Positions 54,444 to 63,502 of a DNA stretch of 64,000 bases are shown here, piece by piece. The stretch is from Plesiocystis pacifica SIR-1. GTDB lineage: Bacteria; Myxococcota_A; Polyangia; Nannocystales; Nannocystaceae. How positions within the stretch are numbered: position 1 is the stretch's first letter; every line of letters begins with the position of its first letter. The position numbers and the translations under genes are program-made. The DNA is taken from positions 20,124 through 84,123 of the forward strand of contig NZ_ABCS01000037.1 of NCBI RefSeq assembly GCF_000170895.1, in the 5' to 3' direction. The notes below the pieces were generated by a model, which saw only the letters and a list, made by a program, of their open reading frames with translations, had not been told where the DNA came from and did no database searches.

Positions 54444-55634
54444 ATGCGTGCACATTCAGCCAGCTCGACCAAGCTCGACAGCTACGACGCGGGCTTCGAG
54501 GTCGGCCGGGAGCTCGCCGAGCTCGCCCCCGAGCTGGTCGTCGTATTCGCCTCGATCCACTACGACTTCGTGGACTTTCACGAGGGCCTGGTCGACGGCC
54601 TCGGGCGCGAGGACGTCGAGGTGTTCGGGGGGACCGGCGACGGCTTCTTCGAGACCCGCGCGGCCGCGGACATCGGCGTCGCGGCCCTCGGCATCGCCAG
54701 CGCGGGCGCCCTCGGTGTCCACGTCCACGTCGAGCCCGAGCTCGGCGCCGACTCTCGGGCTGTAGCCCGCCGCGCCGCCGAGGCCATCGCGCGCTCGGCC
54801 GGCGAGGCCCCCGTGCGCCTGGCCATGGTCCTCTACGACGGGCTCGAGTGCGGGGACAACCGGGTCGTCGAGGGCATCAACGAGGTCCTCGACTGCCCCG
54901 TGTTTGGCGGCATCACCTCCGACGACCGCAAGATGGAGCGCAGCCTGGTCATCCACCGAGACCAGGCCCGCGCCAACGCCGTCGGCCTGCTCGGCTTGAC
55001 CGGCGAGCTAGCCTTCGCCCTCGGGGTCGAGAACGGGGCCAGCGCGGTCGGAGCCAGCGGCGTCGTCGAGGCCGCGACGGGCAACACCCTCGAGCGCATC
55101 GAGGGGCTCCCGGCCATCGAGTTCACGGCCAAGCGCCTCGCCAAGGACGCCTCGACCTTCACCAACCAGGACATCGGCGTGCTCAACTTCGAGTGCGCGT
55201 CCTCGGCGGACATGGCCGACCCGCAGTACCGCTCGGTGTCCAACTGGCAGCGGAGCGACGGCGCCCTCGAGACCTTCGGCCCCGTCGAGGTCGGCCAGCA
55301 CGTGCGCGTGGCCCTGGTCACCAGCGACGAGCTGCTCGCCGGTGCGCGCAGCGTGCTCGACGCTCTCGACCGCGAGCGCCTCGACTTCGAGCCCGTCGCT
55401 GGCCTGGCCATCAGCTGCGCCGGCCGCAAGTGGTTCCTCGGTCAGCGCTACGGCGAAGAGGCCGAGGTCATCCGCGACAACCTGCCCGACCTGCCCTTCA
55501 TCGGCTTCCCCTCCCTCGGAGAGATCGCGCCCCGACGCCGCGCGGACGGCAGCTACTCGACCAACCTGTTCCACAACGTCTCACTCGTGGTCGCGCTCCT
55601 GGGTCGTCCCAGGACGCCCGACCGAGCTCCATGA
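54444..55634 (+). CDS. FIST-domain sensor protein
   Basis: 396 residues from ATG at 54444, eight bases after GGAGG. FIST N-terminal part (~20-210: LVVVFASIHYDFVDFHEGLVDGL, VEVFGGTGDGFFE, VFGGITSDDRKMERS) and FIST C-terminal part (~230-380: LAISCAGRKWFLGQR, FIGFPSLGEIAP). FIST domains are thought to sense small ligands such as amino acids and usually feed histidine kinases or cyclases. Here no output domain is fused; the stop overlaps the start of the STAS gene (ATGA), so the STAS protein is the likely partner. No signal peptide, cytoplasmic. Confidence 0.87.
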   Translation: MRAHSASSTKLDSYDAGFEVGRELAELAPELVVVFASIHYDFVDFHEGLVDGLGREDVEVFGGTGDGFFETRAAADIGVAALGIASAGALGVHVHVEPELGADSRAVARRAAEAIARSAGEAPVRLAMVLYDGLECGDNRVVEGINEVLDCPVFGGITSDDRKMERSLVIHRDQARANAVGLLGLTGELAFALGVENGASAVGASGVVEAATGNTLERIEGLPAIEFTAKRLAKDASTFTNQDIGVLNFECASSADMADPQYRSVSNWQRSDGALETFGPVEVGQHVRVALVTSDELLAGARSVLDALDRERLDFEPVAGLAISCAGRKWFLGQRYGEEAEVIRDNLPDLPFIGFPSLGEIAPRRRADGSYSTNLFHNVSLVVALLGRPRTPDRAP

Positions 55635-56869
55635 CCAAGCCAGCTGCCCACCGCTACCTGAGCATGGAGGCCGACGCGCCTCCGGGCTTCGAGCACCTCC
55701 CCGAGCCGTCTCGCCGGATCTTGCGCTCGGGGCCCATCGCGTTGTGGAGCCGCGACCCGGCGGGGGTCGAGCGACGCCTCGGGCCCTTGCTCAGCAAGCT
55801 CCGGGGCGTCCTGCTGTGCCCGGGCGAGCCCCGGCGAAAGACCCAGCTGGGTCCGGAGCTGTGGCGCCTCGAGGTCAGCGAGGCCAGCGTCCCCGTGCTC
55901 GCGGAGCTCGCCGACGCCTGGCTCGAGCAGTCTGCCCAGGTTCACGCGCTGCGCGACGCCCTGGGTCACCGCGAGCTCGAGCTCGCCCGGGAGCGACACG
56001 ATCGCTCGATCCTCGCCGAGAAGCTCGACCGCGAGACCCAGAGCCTCCGCGATCACCTCGCCGCGCGGACGATGTGGACGACGGAGGCCATGGCCTCGCT
56101 GGTCAACTTTGGCGCCCAGGGAATCGCTGACATCGACACGGACGCCCTCCCGACGGCCGCCGTCTCCTTCCTGACCTCCAAGCCCCTGACCTTCTCGGGC
56201 GCCGCCATGTATCGGGCCTGCGCCGAGGGCTGGGAGTGCCTGGCCATGGCTGGGGAGGCGGACAGGCTCGGGCCGCCCGGCGCCGACGCGCCCGTCGACG
56301 ACACGGTGTTCCGCCAGAACTTTCACTACTCGCGCGCGACGGACCGGCTCCCCACTCAATACGCCGTGGTCGTCGAGCGTCGCAGCGGGCTCGACGACGC
56401 GGACGCCGCCTTCCTCGTGCTGTTCACCGACCTGATCGCCGCGCACTACCGGGCCCGAGCCCTCAACGCCGACCTCGCCCAGGCCTCCGCCCAAAAAGAC
56501 GCGCTCATCGCCGAGCTGTCCACGCCCATCATCCAGGTGTGGCCCGACATGGTCTGCCTCCCGATCATCGGCTCCGTCGACGACGAGCGCGCCATGCAGA
56601 TCACCGCGGAGCTGCTCGACGCCGTCGCCAGCCGGCAGATCCGCGAGGTCATCATCGACTTCACCGGCCTGTCGACGATGGACACCAACACGGTCCACCA
56701 CTTCACGAGCCTCGCCCGCGCCCTCGGGCTGATCGGCGCGCACTGCATCCTCACCGGCATCACCCCCGCGGTCGCGCTGACCCTCGCCAGCCTCGGCGTC
56801 GAGCTGTCCGACGTCGAGACCCTGTCTTCGGTCCAGGCCGCCCTCGCCACTCGGCTCGGAGCCCGCTGA
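55631..56869 (+). CDS. RsbR-type STAS-domain protein
   Basis: 412 residues from ATG at 55631, overlapping the FIST stop. The last ~120 residues are a STAS domain (STPIIQVWPDMVCLPIIGSVDDERAMQITAELLDAV, VIIDFTGLSTMDTNTVHHF) with the D-x-T-G-L-S/T...D-T signature of RsbR/RsbS proteins; the Thr and Ser in that loop are the usual phosphorylation sites. A coiled-coil (~110-150) precedes a GAF-like middle (FLTSKPLTFSGAAMYRACAEGWECLAMAG). RsbR proteins build stressosomes that hold a switch kinase. No RsbT gene is present here. Sensor and signalling role inferred. Confidence 0.85.
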   Translation: MTKPAAHRYLSMEADAPPGFEHLPEPSRRILRSGPIALWSRDPAGVERRLGPLLSKLRGVLLCPGEPRRKTQLGPELWRLEVSEASVPVLAELADAWLEQSAQVHALRDALGHRELELARERHDRSILAEKLDRETQSLRDHLAARTMWTTEAMASLVNFGAQGIADIDTDALPTAAVSFLTSKPLTFSGAAMYRACAEGWECLAMAGEADRLGPPGADAPVDDTVFRQNFHYSRATDRLPTQYAVVVERRSGLDDADAAFLVLFTDLIAAHYRARALNADLAQASAQKDALIAELSTPIIQVWPDMVCLPIIGSVDDERAMQITAELLDAVASRQIREVIIDFTGLSTMDTNTVHHFTSLARALGLIGAHCILTGITPAVALTLASLGVELSDVETLSSVQAALATRLGAR

Positions 56870-56965
56870 GGCCGCCTCGGCCCCGCATGTCGAGAGCGCG
56901 ACCGCCGCCCCCCTCCCCTCCTCGGCCTCCCCCGACTACGGCCGAGCGCCCCCGAGCCCCCGCTG

Positions 56966-57172
56966 GTGCCCCCCGAGCCCATCACCGACGCCCAGCGAAT
57001 CGAGCGCGCCATGCAGCCCTACGCCGAGGTCGACGCCCACTTCCGCAACCAGGAGTGGGAGGACGCGATGGCGCTCTACGACGCGGCCTACCGCGAGCTC
57101 CTCGCCCGGCTCCTGCTCGAGCGCCCGTGCCGGCCCTCGCTGCAAGGGCGCGCCGTGGAGCTCTACGACTGA
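56966..57172 (+). CDS. Small hypothetical protein
   Basis: 68 residues from GTG at 56966, 96 bp after the STAS stop. Helical, acidic then basic (DAHFRNQEWEDAMALYDAAYRELLARLLLERP), ending YD. No motif or ribosome site of note, so it may be a short tail gene of the operon or chance. Convergent with the TPR gene, 21 bp apart. Confidence 0.4.
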   Translation: MPPEPITDAQRIERAMQPYAEVDAHFRNQEWEDAMALYDAAYRELLARLLLERPCRPSLQGRAVELYD

Positions 57173-57193
57173 ACGCCGCCGCGCCCCGGAGCC

Positions 57194-58807
57194 TCAGCCG
57201 TGCGCGCCCAACCACGCCTCGACCTCGGCGAGCAGCGCCGCGCGTCCTGGGGTCGGGGCGGCGAGCTGCAGCTGGTCCCGGGCCCCCTCCACCAGCGCCC
57301 GCGCCTCGCCCTCGCGCTCCGCGGAGGGCGAAGCCTCGGGCCGCGCCCACAACACCTCCGCCAGCAACAGCTGCAAGCGCGGCTGGAGCACGTGGACGTT
57401 GACCGTGACGCTGCCGCCCCTGTCGAGGCCGGCCCGCGCGTGGGCCTCGGCCTCGGCCCACGCTCCCCGGCGCCGGGCCAGCTCCGCCGCCAGGAAGTCA
57501 AAGCGCCCCCCTCGGGACAGGCTGTCCATGGCGTCCACGCCCATCCCTCGGCCGCGCTCGAGGGCCGCCTCGGCGGCCTCGAGCTTGCCCTGCTCGAGGG
57601 CCAAGGTCGCGTCGAGCAGCACGAAGAGCTCCGGGTAGGGCAGGTCGCCGTCGTAGGTCGCGTCGGCCTCGGCGCGCGTCTGCTCGAGGCGCGCCCTCGC
57701 GGCCGGGTAGTCCCCGAGCATGGCCAGGGCGTCCGCCTCGAACAGGCCCGAGCCGACCCAGGCCTGCTCTCCGCGCTTGTCGATGGCCGCGTAGGCCTCG
57801 GTCGCAGCCAACGCGGCGTCGCGGGCCTGCCCGTAGGCCCCGCGCCCGAGGTGGAGCTCCGCGCGGTTGGCCAGGACCAGGGCCCGCTGCGAGGACATCT
57901 TGGCGACGCCCTCGGCCTCGTCCAGCCACAGGCTCGAGGCCTCGGTGTCCCGCTCGCACTCGACCAGGGAAAGGCCCAGGTAGGGCGGAAACAGCCTGGG
58001 GTCGTCGTCGCCGTAGAGCTTCCGCTCGAGCTCGATGACCCGGAGGTAGAGCCCCCGCGCCTCGCCGCGCCGGCCCAGGTGGCGCGTCGCCGTGGCGTAG
58101 TTGCCCAGGGTCCCCAGGCCCAGGTTCTCCCCGCCGGGGATCTTGGAGTAGCGCTCCCACGACTGCCTCCAGACCTCGGCCGCGGTCTCCTTGTCGCCGC
58201 TGAGGAAGGCCATGAGCGCCCGGCCGTTCTTCCACGTGCCCGACTCGTGGGGGTTCGCCGCCCCGCAGCGCGCGTCCAGGATCTCGCCTTGGCGCAGCAC
58301 CCACTCGGCCTCGTCGAAGCGGCGCTGCTTGGCCATGAGGAACACGAGCCGGCCCAGGGCGAAGAGCGCGAGGGGCTCGTGGCCGCCGAGGGCCGCCGCC
58401 TCGTAGGCCCGGATCAGCCCGCGCTCGTAGCCCTCCTCGTCCCCCTGGACCTCGCGATAGCGCGCCTCGACGAGGGCGTAAGCCCCCGTCAAGGGCGGGT
58501 GGTCGAGGAGCTCGACCTCGGCCCGCAGGCCCGCGAGCTCGGCCGGGCTGACCTTGCCCTGGAGCACCGCGAGCTGAGCCACGCGAGCGCGCAGCTCGAT
58601 GAAGCGCGCGCGCAGCTCGGGGTCCTCGGGGAGCAGCGGGAGGAAGCTCGAGTCCGTGCACGGCCCGAGGGTCAGGGTCTCGTGGGCCAGGCTGACGCCG
58701 CCGTCGGTGGAGCCCTCCTCCCCGGACGAGAGCACCCCCAAGATCGCGTCGAGCTCCGCGCTGCGCAGCTCGAGGCACGCGCTGATGCGCCGGTCCGTCT
58801 CGCTCAT
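57194..58807 (-). CDS. TPR C-terminal part of a frameshifted Ser/Thr kinase
   Basis: 537 residues if begun at ATG 58807, but the frame continues upstream as coding-like sequence (ARAQALLGAFEALGGPSARPEAEAVSRFVDARVAVWAEEYEGLC) to about 58963. There the kinase frame carries ...ESWNR and this one ARAQALLGAF, which is how such kinase-TPR proteins normally run. One missing base in the GG run there would join them. The body is a chain of TPR-like helix pairs (LVLANRAELHLGRGAYGQARDAALAATEAYAAI, LEQGKLEAAEAALERGRGMG). It is probably not an independent gene. No ribosome site before 58807. Confidence 0.7.
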   Translation of the reverse strand: MSETDRRISACLELRSAELDAILGVLSSGEEGSTDGGVSLAHETLTLGPCTDSSFLPLLPEDPELRARFIELRARVAQLAVLQGKVSPAELAGLRAEVELLDHPPLTGAYALVEARYREVQGDEEGYERGLIRAYEAAALGGHEPLALFALGRLVFLMAKQRRFDEAEWVLRQGEILDARCGAANPHESGTWKNGRALMAFLSGDKETAAEVWRQSWERYSKIPGGENLGLGTLGNYATATRHLGRRGEARGLYLRVIELERKLYGDDDPRLFPPYLGLSLVECERDTEASSLWLDEAEGVAKMSSQRALVLANRAELHLGRGAYGQARDAALAATEAYAAIDKRGEQAWVGSGLFEADALAMLGDYPAARARLEQTRAEADATYDGDLPYPELFVLLDATLALEQGKLEAAEAALERGRGMGVDAMDSLSRGGRFDFLAAELARRRGAWAEAEAHARAGLDRGGSVTVNVHVLQPRLQLLLAEVLWARPEASPSAEREGEARALVEGARDQLQLAAPTPGRAALLAEVEAWLGAHG

Positions 58808-58884
58808 CGGGGCCTCGGCCGCGCGCGCGCACAGGCCCTCGTACTCCTCGGCCCACACGGCCACGCGGGCGTCGACGAAGCGGC

Positions 58885-60087
58885 TCACCGCCTCGGCCTC
58901 GGGCCGCGCCGAGGGCCCGCCGAGGGCCTCGAAGGCCCCGAGCAGCGCCTGCGCCCGAGCCGGTTCCAGCTCTCGGCGAGGTGCGAACGCGCGGCCTCGC
59001 ACGCGCCGAGGTCGGGCGCGTTCGGGGTCCGCTCGGCCCGCTCCGCCGTCCACCACGAGCTCGCCCCGGCGACCACCGCCAGCGAGGCCCCGAGCGCGAC
59101 CGCCGTCCACCGACGACGCGGCCGCCGGGGGCCCTCGTCGAGCTCGCGCAGCAGCGCCTCCATGTTGGGGAAGCGATCCTCGGGCTCCAGGGCCAAGCCC
59201 CGACGCAGCGCGCGGTCGAGCCAGCGCGGGACCCTCTCCAGCGGACGCCCCGGCGAGAGGCTGCGCCGCGCCGCGGCCGAGCGCAGCTCCTCGAGGGAGC
59301 CATGGCGCCACGGACGATCGCCGTGTACGGCCTCCCACAGGCACAGGCAAAAGGCGAACTGATCGCTCGCCGCCGTCGCGGGCTCGCCCAGGAGCTGCTC
59401 TGGGGCCATGTACGCGGGCGTCCCGAGCACGGCCCCCATCCGCGTCAGCCGGGCGTGGTCCCGGGAGTGGTCCAGACCCGAGCTCGAGCCCTCCTCGTCG
59501 ACCCCGCCGCCGAGGGTCGAGCCCGCGGACTCGGGCAGGTCACCGACGGCCGCCAGGCCAAAGTCGGCGACCTTGACCGCGCCGGTGCCGTGGTCAATGA
59601 GCAAGTTCGCGGGCTTGAAGTCCCGGTGGATCAGCCCCGCGCGATGGGCCGCGGCCAGGCCCTCGCCCGCGCCCTGGTACATGGACACGACGGCGCGCCA
59701 TCCCCCGGGCCGCCGACGGCCGCGGCGCTCGACCATCCACTCGTCCATGGTCTGCCCCGCGACGAACTCGAGCACGATGTAGACCGGCGCCCGGCAGGGG
59801 TCCTCGTCCTCGATGAGGCCGACCTCGTAGACCGCGACCACGTTGGGGTGGACCAGACGCGCGAGCGCCCGCGCTTCGCGAATCATGCGCGACTGGGCCC
59901 GGGTCCCGCGCTTGTGGGGCAAGAGCAGCTTGATCGCCACGGGCCGACCGAGCTTGCGATCGACGGCCCGCCACACCGCGCCCATGACACCGGCCCCGAG
60001 GCGCTCGAGCACCTCAAAGTCGCCGATGCCCTCGAGCAGCTCTCGCTCGCGCTTTCGCGCCTGCTGCCTCCCCACCTTCGCGCCCAC
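58885..60087 (-). CDS. Ser/Thr protein kinase, N-terminal part of frameshifted gene
   Basis: 400 residues as read from GTG at 60087. A Hanks kinase domain (~22-310): Gly loop GAGVMG (31-36), Lys53, HRDFKPAN (154-161), DFG (175-177), APE-like MAPEQ. All catalytic residues are present. One membrane helix (~328-345, WTAVALGASLAVVAGASSWW). After ACEAARSHLAESWNR the frame turns to Arg/Pro/Ser-rich shadow sequence, the usual sign of a shift; the natural continuation is in the other frame. So the true product is a kinase-TM-TPR protein of ~960 residues (60087 to 57194). Real mutation and sequencing error cannot be told apart here. Confidence 0.82.
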   Translation of the reverse strand: MGAKVGRQQARKRERELLEGIGDFEVLERLGAGVMGAVWRAVDRKLGRPVAIKLLLPHKRGTRAQSRMIREARALARLVHPNVVAVYEVGLIEDEDPCRAPVYIVLEFVAGQTMDEWMVERRGRRRPGGWRAVVSMYQGAGEGLAAAHRAGLIHRDFKPANLLIDHGTGAVKVADFGLAAVGDLPESAGSTLGGGVDEEGSSSGLDHSRDHARLTRMGAVLGTPAYMAPEQLLGEPATAASDQFAFCLCLWEAVHGDRPWRHGSLEELRSAAARRSLSPGRPLERVPRWLDRALRRGLALEPEDRFPNMEALLRELDEGPRRPRRRWTAVALGASLAVVAGASSWWTAERAERTPNAPDLGACEAARSHLAESWNRLGRRRCSGPSRPSAGPRRGPRPRR

Positions 60088-60300
60088 GACCCATCGTAGC
60101 AGCCCCTAGCAATGCAATGGCTACACTCCAAGCCGAACGCGCTCCATCGCGAGCTCGCGCGCGCAGACCCGAGCGGGCTCGCCCCCACGCCTCACCGGGC
60201 TTCGAGTGTCAACAATCAATGCAGGCGCGAATCATGACACACGACCTCTCGGCAACACCAGGGTCGAGTCGCCCCCGGTGATGTCGCCCTGGCGGAGAGG

Positions 60301-61905
60301 TCACGGCCCGTGGGCGGCGTCGTCGGGCTCGGTCACCGTCGGCGCCAGGAACAGCACGGCCGCCATGGCCAGGTAGCCCAGGGCCCAGCCGAGGCGCTCG
60401 GGGTGGCGCCAGGGCGCGAACACGTCGAGCACGGTGTCGCCGATGGTCCAGCGGTAGCCGTGCATCAGCCCCGTGCTCGCCAGCGCCGCCGCGGCGACCA
60501 GCCACAGCCCGGCGACGGTGAACTTGCGCTCGATGATCAGCACCGTGACCGTGGCCAGGATCATCGCCGTGAAGATGAAGCCCTGCTCGAGGGCGAAGGC
60601 GCCGTCGATCCACGTGTCCGCCGGGAAGGCTTCGATCAGGGCCTCGTTGAAGGGCTGGTCCGGGTTGCCCATGCCCGCGGCTCGCAGCCCGCTCTTGGCC
60701 ATCATCGCGCCCCAGGCCGCGACCCCCGGGAGCAGGCCGATGACCACGGCGGGGGCGTGCTCTTTGGGCGTGGCCTGGAAGGCCTGGGCGGTGATCACCA
60801 GCCCGATCCACAGCACGATCGCCATGCCGGCGTCCACGGGCACGGCCCAGGTGATCCACGCCAGGGTCCCCGACAGGCACACCAGGGTCACGAACACGGC
60901 GTTGGCCACGGAGTAGCCGGCGCGGGCGCCCATGGCCTTCCAGCCCGGGTGGCCGATGTAGATCGTGGTCGGGAAGCACGAGCCGAACAGCGCGGCGACG
61001 ATGCTGCCCGCGCCGTTGACCGCCAGCGAGGGCACGACCTCGTAGCGGTCGCCGGCGGCCTCGGCCGACTCGATGTTCTGCAGGGAGCCGACGACGTTGA
61101 ACAGCCCCATGGGGATGATGACGGCGAAGTAGGCCGCGAGCATCCCGGGCCGAGACAGGGCCGCGAACACGTCGCCGATCACCGGGACGGGCAGCATCAG
61201 GCCCACGCTGCCCGTGGGCGCCTCGCCGTCCGGGGCCAGGCCGATGGCCCACGCCAGCGCCGTGCCCACGGCCACGGCCACGAAGCCCCCGGGCAGGCCG
61301 CCCTTGAACTTGACCCGGCCAAAGTAGGTCAGCAAGACGATCGCCAGGGTCGCCAGGCCGACGATGGGGTGGGCGAAGGTGCGGAACAAAAAGCCGAGCG
61401 AGATGAAGCCCAGGGCGATGCCGGCGAGGGTCGAGAGCAGGGCCGCGCGCGGGGTGATGCGCCGGAGCTTGTCCGCCACGAAGGCGCCGCCGAGCTCGAT
61501 GAGGCCCGAGCCCAGGCACGCGAGCAGGCCGGCTTGCCAGGCGACCCGCGAGGGATCGTCGACGCCGGCCGCCTCCGCCGCCATCTTCGCCGGGAGCATG
61601 ACCAGGAACACGTGGGCGAACAGCGAGACCGTGTTGATGCCGTAGGGCAGCGCGCACACGTCGTCCCGGCCCTCGGCCTCGGCGAGCTTGAGGGCCTGGC
61701 GCGAGTAAAAGAGGTTGCCGACCACCAAGGAGATGGCCGCGCCGGGCAGGATGGTCCCGCGCACGAGCTCGTCGCTGAAGCCGAGCACGTAGGGTGAGCG
61801 GCACAGGGCGTCGATGAGCAGGAGCTGGACCAGGTTGTCGAGGGCCAGGCCAAAGAAGCCGTCGACGTCTCCGCGGACAAAGGGGCGCACGCCCCCAAAT
61901 AGCAT
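60301..61905 (-). CDS. NCS2/AzgA-like purine/pyrimidine permease family protein
   Basis: 534 residues from ATG at 61905. At least twelve hydrophobic segments through the whole length. LPYGINTVSLFAH, LPAKMAAEAAG, GLFNVVGSLQNIESAEAAGDRY and GSCFPTTIYIGHPGWKAMGARAGYS are the family's substrate-loop motifs (compare NCS2/AzgA with PxGxNT and QNxE). Inner-membrane symporter; likely nucleobase, but the substrate is not determined by these motifs. Divergent from the hydrolase gene with 56 bp between. The C-terminus is polar. Downstream 213 bp to the kinase gene hold no gene that I can support. Confidence 0.8.
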   Translation of the reverse strand: MLFGGVRPFVRGDVDGFFGLALDNLVQLLLIDALCRSPYVLGFSDELVRGTILPGAAISLVVGNLFYSRQALKLAEAEGRDDVCALPYGINTVSLFAHVFLVMLPAKMAAEAAGVDDPSRVAWQAGLLACLGSGLIELGGAFVADKLRRITPRAALLSTLAGIALGFISLGFLFRTFAHPIVGLATLAIVLLTYFGRVKFKGGLPGGFVAVAVGTALAWAIGLAPDGEAPTGSVGLMLPVPVIGDVFAALSRPGMLAAYFAVIIPMGLFNVVGSLQNIESAEAAGDRYEVVPSLAVNGAGSIVAALFGSCFPTTIYIGHPGWKAMGARAGYSVANAVFVTLVCLSGTLAWITWAVPVDAGMAIVLWIGLVITAQAFQATPKEHAPAVVIGLLPGVAAWGAMMAKSGLRAAGMGNPDQPFNEALIEAFPADTWIDGAFALEQGFIFTAMILATVTVLIIERKFTVAGLWLVAAAALASTGLMHGYRWTIGDTVLDVFAPWRHPERLGWALGYLAMAAVLFLAPTVTEPDDAAHGP

Positions 61906-61961
61906 GTTTGGGGGCGCAGGCGGGGCTATCCAGGTCCAGACGATCGCAGTACAACCACGGC

Positions 61962-62960
61962 GTGCAGCCCCTGCCCCCTCCGGTCCTCCACTCCCTGAGC
62001 GCCGACGACGGCTGGCTGCTGCGCGTGTGGGACTACCGCCCGGCCTTCTCCGCGCCGCGGGCCGCTCGGGCGGTGGTCGTCCTCGGCCACGCGATGATGG
62101 TCGACAGCTGGACCCTGCGCCGCGACGATCGCCCGACCCTCGCGGCCGTGCTCGTCGCCGCGGGCTTTCGCGTGCTCGTCCCGGATCTGCGCGGCCACGG
62201 CGAGAGCGGGCCGGTGGCGAGCGACGGCGGGGACTGGACCTACGACGACCTCATCGCCGACGTGCGCCACTACGTCGACCTGGCCGCCTCCGTCGAGCCC
62301 GAGCTGCCCGTGCTGCTCGTCGGCCACAGCTTGTTCGGCCAGGTCTCCCTGGCCTGGCAAGGCACGCGCAACGATCCGCGGGTCCACGCCATCGCGGCCC
62401 TGGCCTGCGACATGTGGAACCGCCGCTTCGAGCCCTCGTGGTGGCGGCGCCTGCTCAAGCGCCTGCTCTACTGGATCCCCATGATGATCATCGAGCTCGT
62501 CGGCTACCTGCCGATCCGCTGGGCTCGCTTTGGCTCCGCCGACGAGCCGCGCAGCTACTGGCGCCAGGCCTGGTCGTGGCTGCGCAGCAACCGATGGTGC
62601 TCCGTCGACGGCAAGACGGACTACTGGGCCGCCCTCGAAGCCCTCGACGTCCCCGTGCTGCACCTCGTGTCCGAGGGCGATTGGATCATGGGCCGGCCGC
62701 AGTCGGCGAGCCGCTGGACCGCCCCCGTGGCCACCCGCGAGCTGGTCGTGCTCGGGCGCGACGACGCCCCCGGCGAGCTCGCCAAGCTGCGGCCCAGCCA
62801 CATGGCGCTGGTCACCGATCCCGCCAACAAGCTCGCGTGGCATTGGGTCGCCGGCTGGCTCGGCCGCGCCGCCGAGCCAGCCGAGGCCGCCGCGCCCTCG
62901 AGCGCGGACGACGAGCCCGAGCGCGGTCGGGCTACGGGCTGGGACCACGACGAGGACTAG
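61962..62960 (+). CDS. Alpha/beta hydrolase
   Basis: 332 residues from GTG at 61962 (VQPLPPPVLHSL); the frame is open from a TTG at 61908 that would overlap the permease promoter. Nucleophile Ser123 in LLVGHSLFGQ, oxyanion-loop LGHAMMVDSW (41-50), PDLRGHGESG, a later acid in VSEGDWIMG and His in RPSHMALV. The helical lid has a hydrophobic stretch (RLLKRLLYWIPMMIIELVGYL), perhaps membrane-associated. A serine hydrolase, substrate unknown. The C-terminus is Glu/Pro-rich. Confidence 0.85.
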   Translation: MQPLPPPVLHSLSADDGWLLRVWDYRPAFSAPRAARAVVVLGHAMMVDSWTLRRDDRPTLAAVLVAAGFRVLVPDLRGHGESGPVASDGGDWTYDDLIADVRHYVDLAASVEPELPVLLVGHSLFGQVSLAWQGTRNDPRVHAIAALACDMWNRRFEPSWWRRLLKRLLYWIPMMIIELVGYLPIRWARFGSADEPRSYWRQAWSWLRSNRWCSVDGKTDYWAALEALDVPVLHLVSEGDWIMGRPQSASRWTAPVATRELVVLGRDDAPGELAKLRPSHMALVTDPANKLAWHWVAGWLGRAAEPAEAAAPSSADDEPERGRATGWDHDED

Positions 62961-63029
62961 CGAGCGACGAGTCTGGGACCGGCTCACAACTCGTTGAGCC
63001 TTCTCACTCATCTACGGGGATCAATCTTC

Positions 63030-63044
63030 TTAGACGTCGTCTAA
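63030..63044. promoter_or_regulatory. Perfect 15-bp palindrome upstream of RCC1 lipoprotein
   Basis: TTAGACGTCGTCTAA has 7-bp arms around a central T, 53 bp before the ATG at 63097, in an AT-richer promoter-like stretch. Candidate operator; no factor named. Confidence 0.35.
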
Positions 63045-63096
63045 CTCCTCCTGTGAACCGGGGCCGCCCAAGCCGAGCCCCCTTCGAGGAGAAGTC

Positions 63097-63492
63097 ATGG
63101 CCACCCCACCCCGTCGCGTCTCGCCCACGTTTTGGAGCTCACCCGGTCTCGCCCTCGCCCTGTCGTGCCTCGGCCTGTTGGCCTGCGGGGACGAGCCGAG
63201 CGAAGCATTCGAGAGCGACGAGGCGAGCGCGAGCGCAGCCGTAGAGCCCGGCCAGCTCGGCGAGTTCACCCCGCAGATCGCGGCAGGCGGAGCCAAGACC
63301 TGCGCGGTCCTCGGAGACCAGCACCTGCGCTGCTGGGGCCGCAACGACCACGGCCGCCTCGGCTTCGCCCTCCCCGAGGCCTACTACGGCGACGACGAGC
63401 CCGCCAACGCGGTCCCGCTCATCGACCTGGGCCAGCCGATCACCGCGGTCTCGCCCCAGACCTCCACCGCCTGCGTGCTCGCCAACATGTAG
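63097..63492 (+). CDS. Truncated RCC1-repeat lipoprotein
   Basis: 131 residues from ATG at 63097 with GGAG nine bases upstream. Signal ending LSCLGLLAC gives a lipobox Cys near 30. One RCC1 repeat (TCAVLGDQHLRCWGRNDHGRLGF) and the start of a second (STACVLAN) precede a TAG stop. RCC1 lipoproteins have several more repeats to close a propeller, so this is a remnant or an early-stop allele. The next gene begins ten bases later, leaving no repeat sequence behind. Surface location. Confidence 0.7.
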   Translation: MATPPRRVSPTFWSSPGLALALSCLGLLACGDEPSEAFESDEASASAAVEPGQLGEFTPQIAAGGAKTCAVLGDQHLRCWGRNDHGRLGFALPEAYYGDDEPANAVPLIDLGQPITAVSPQTSTACVLANM

Positions 63493-63502
63493 GAGCGAAG
63501 CC

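Noticed and set aside
60088..60300. Additional small gene or RNA between kinase and permease genes
   Set aside because: No frame with plausible start or composition and no stable hairpin with U tail found.
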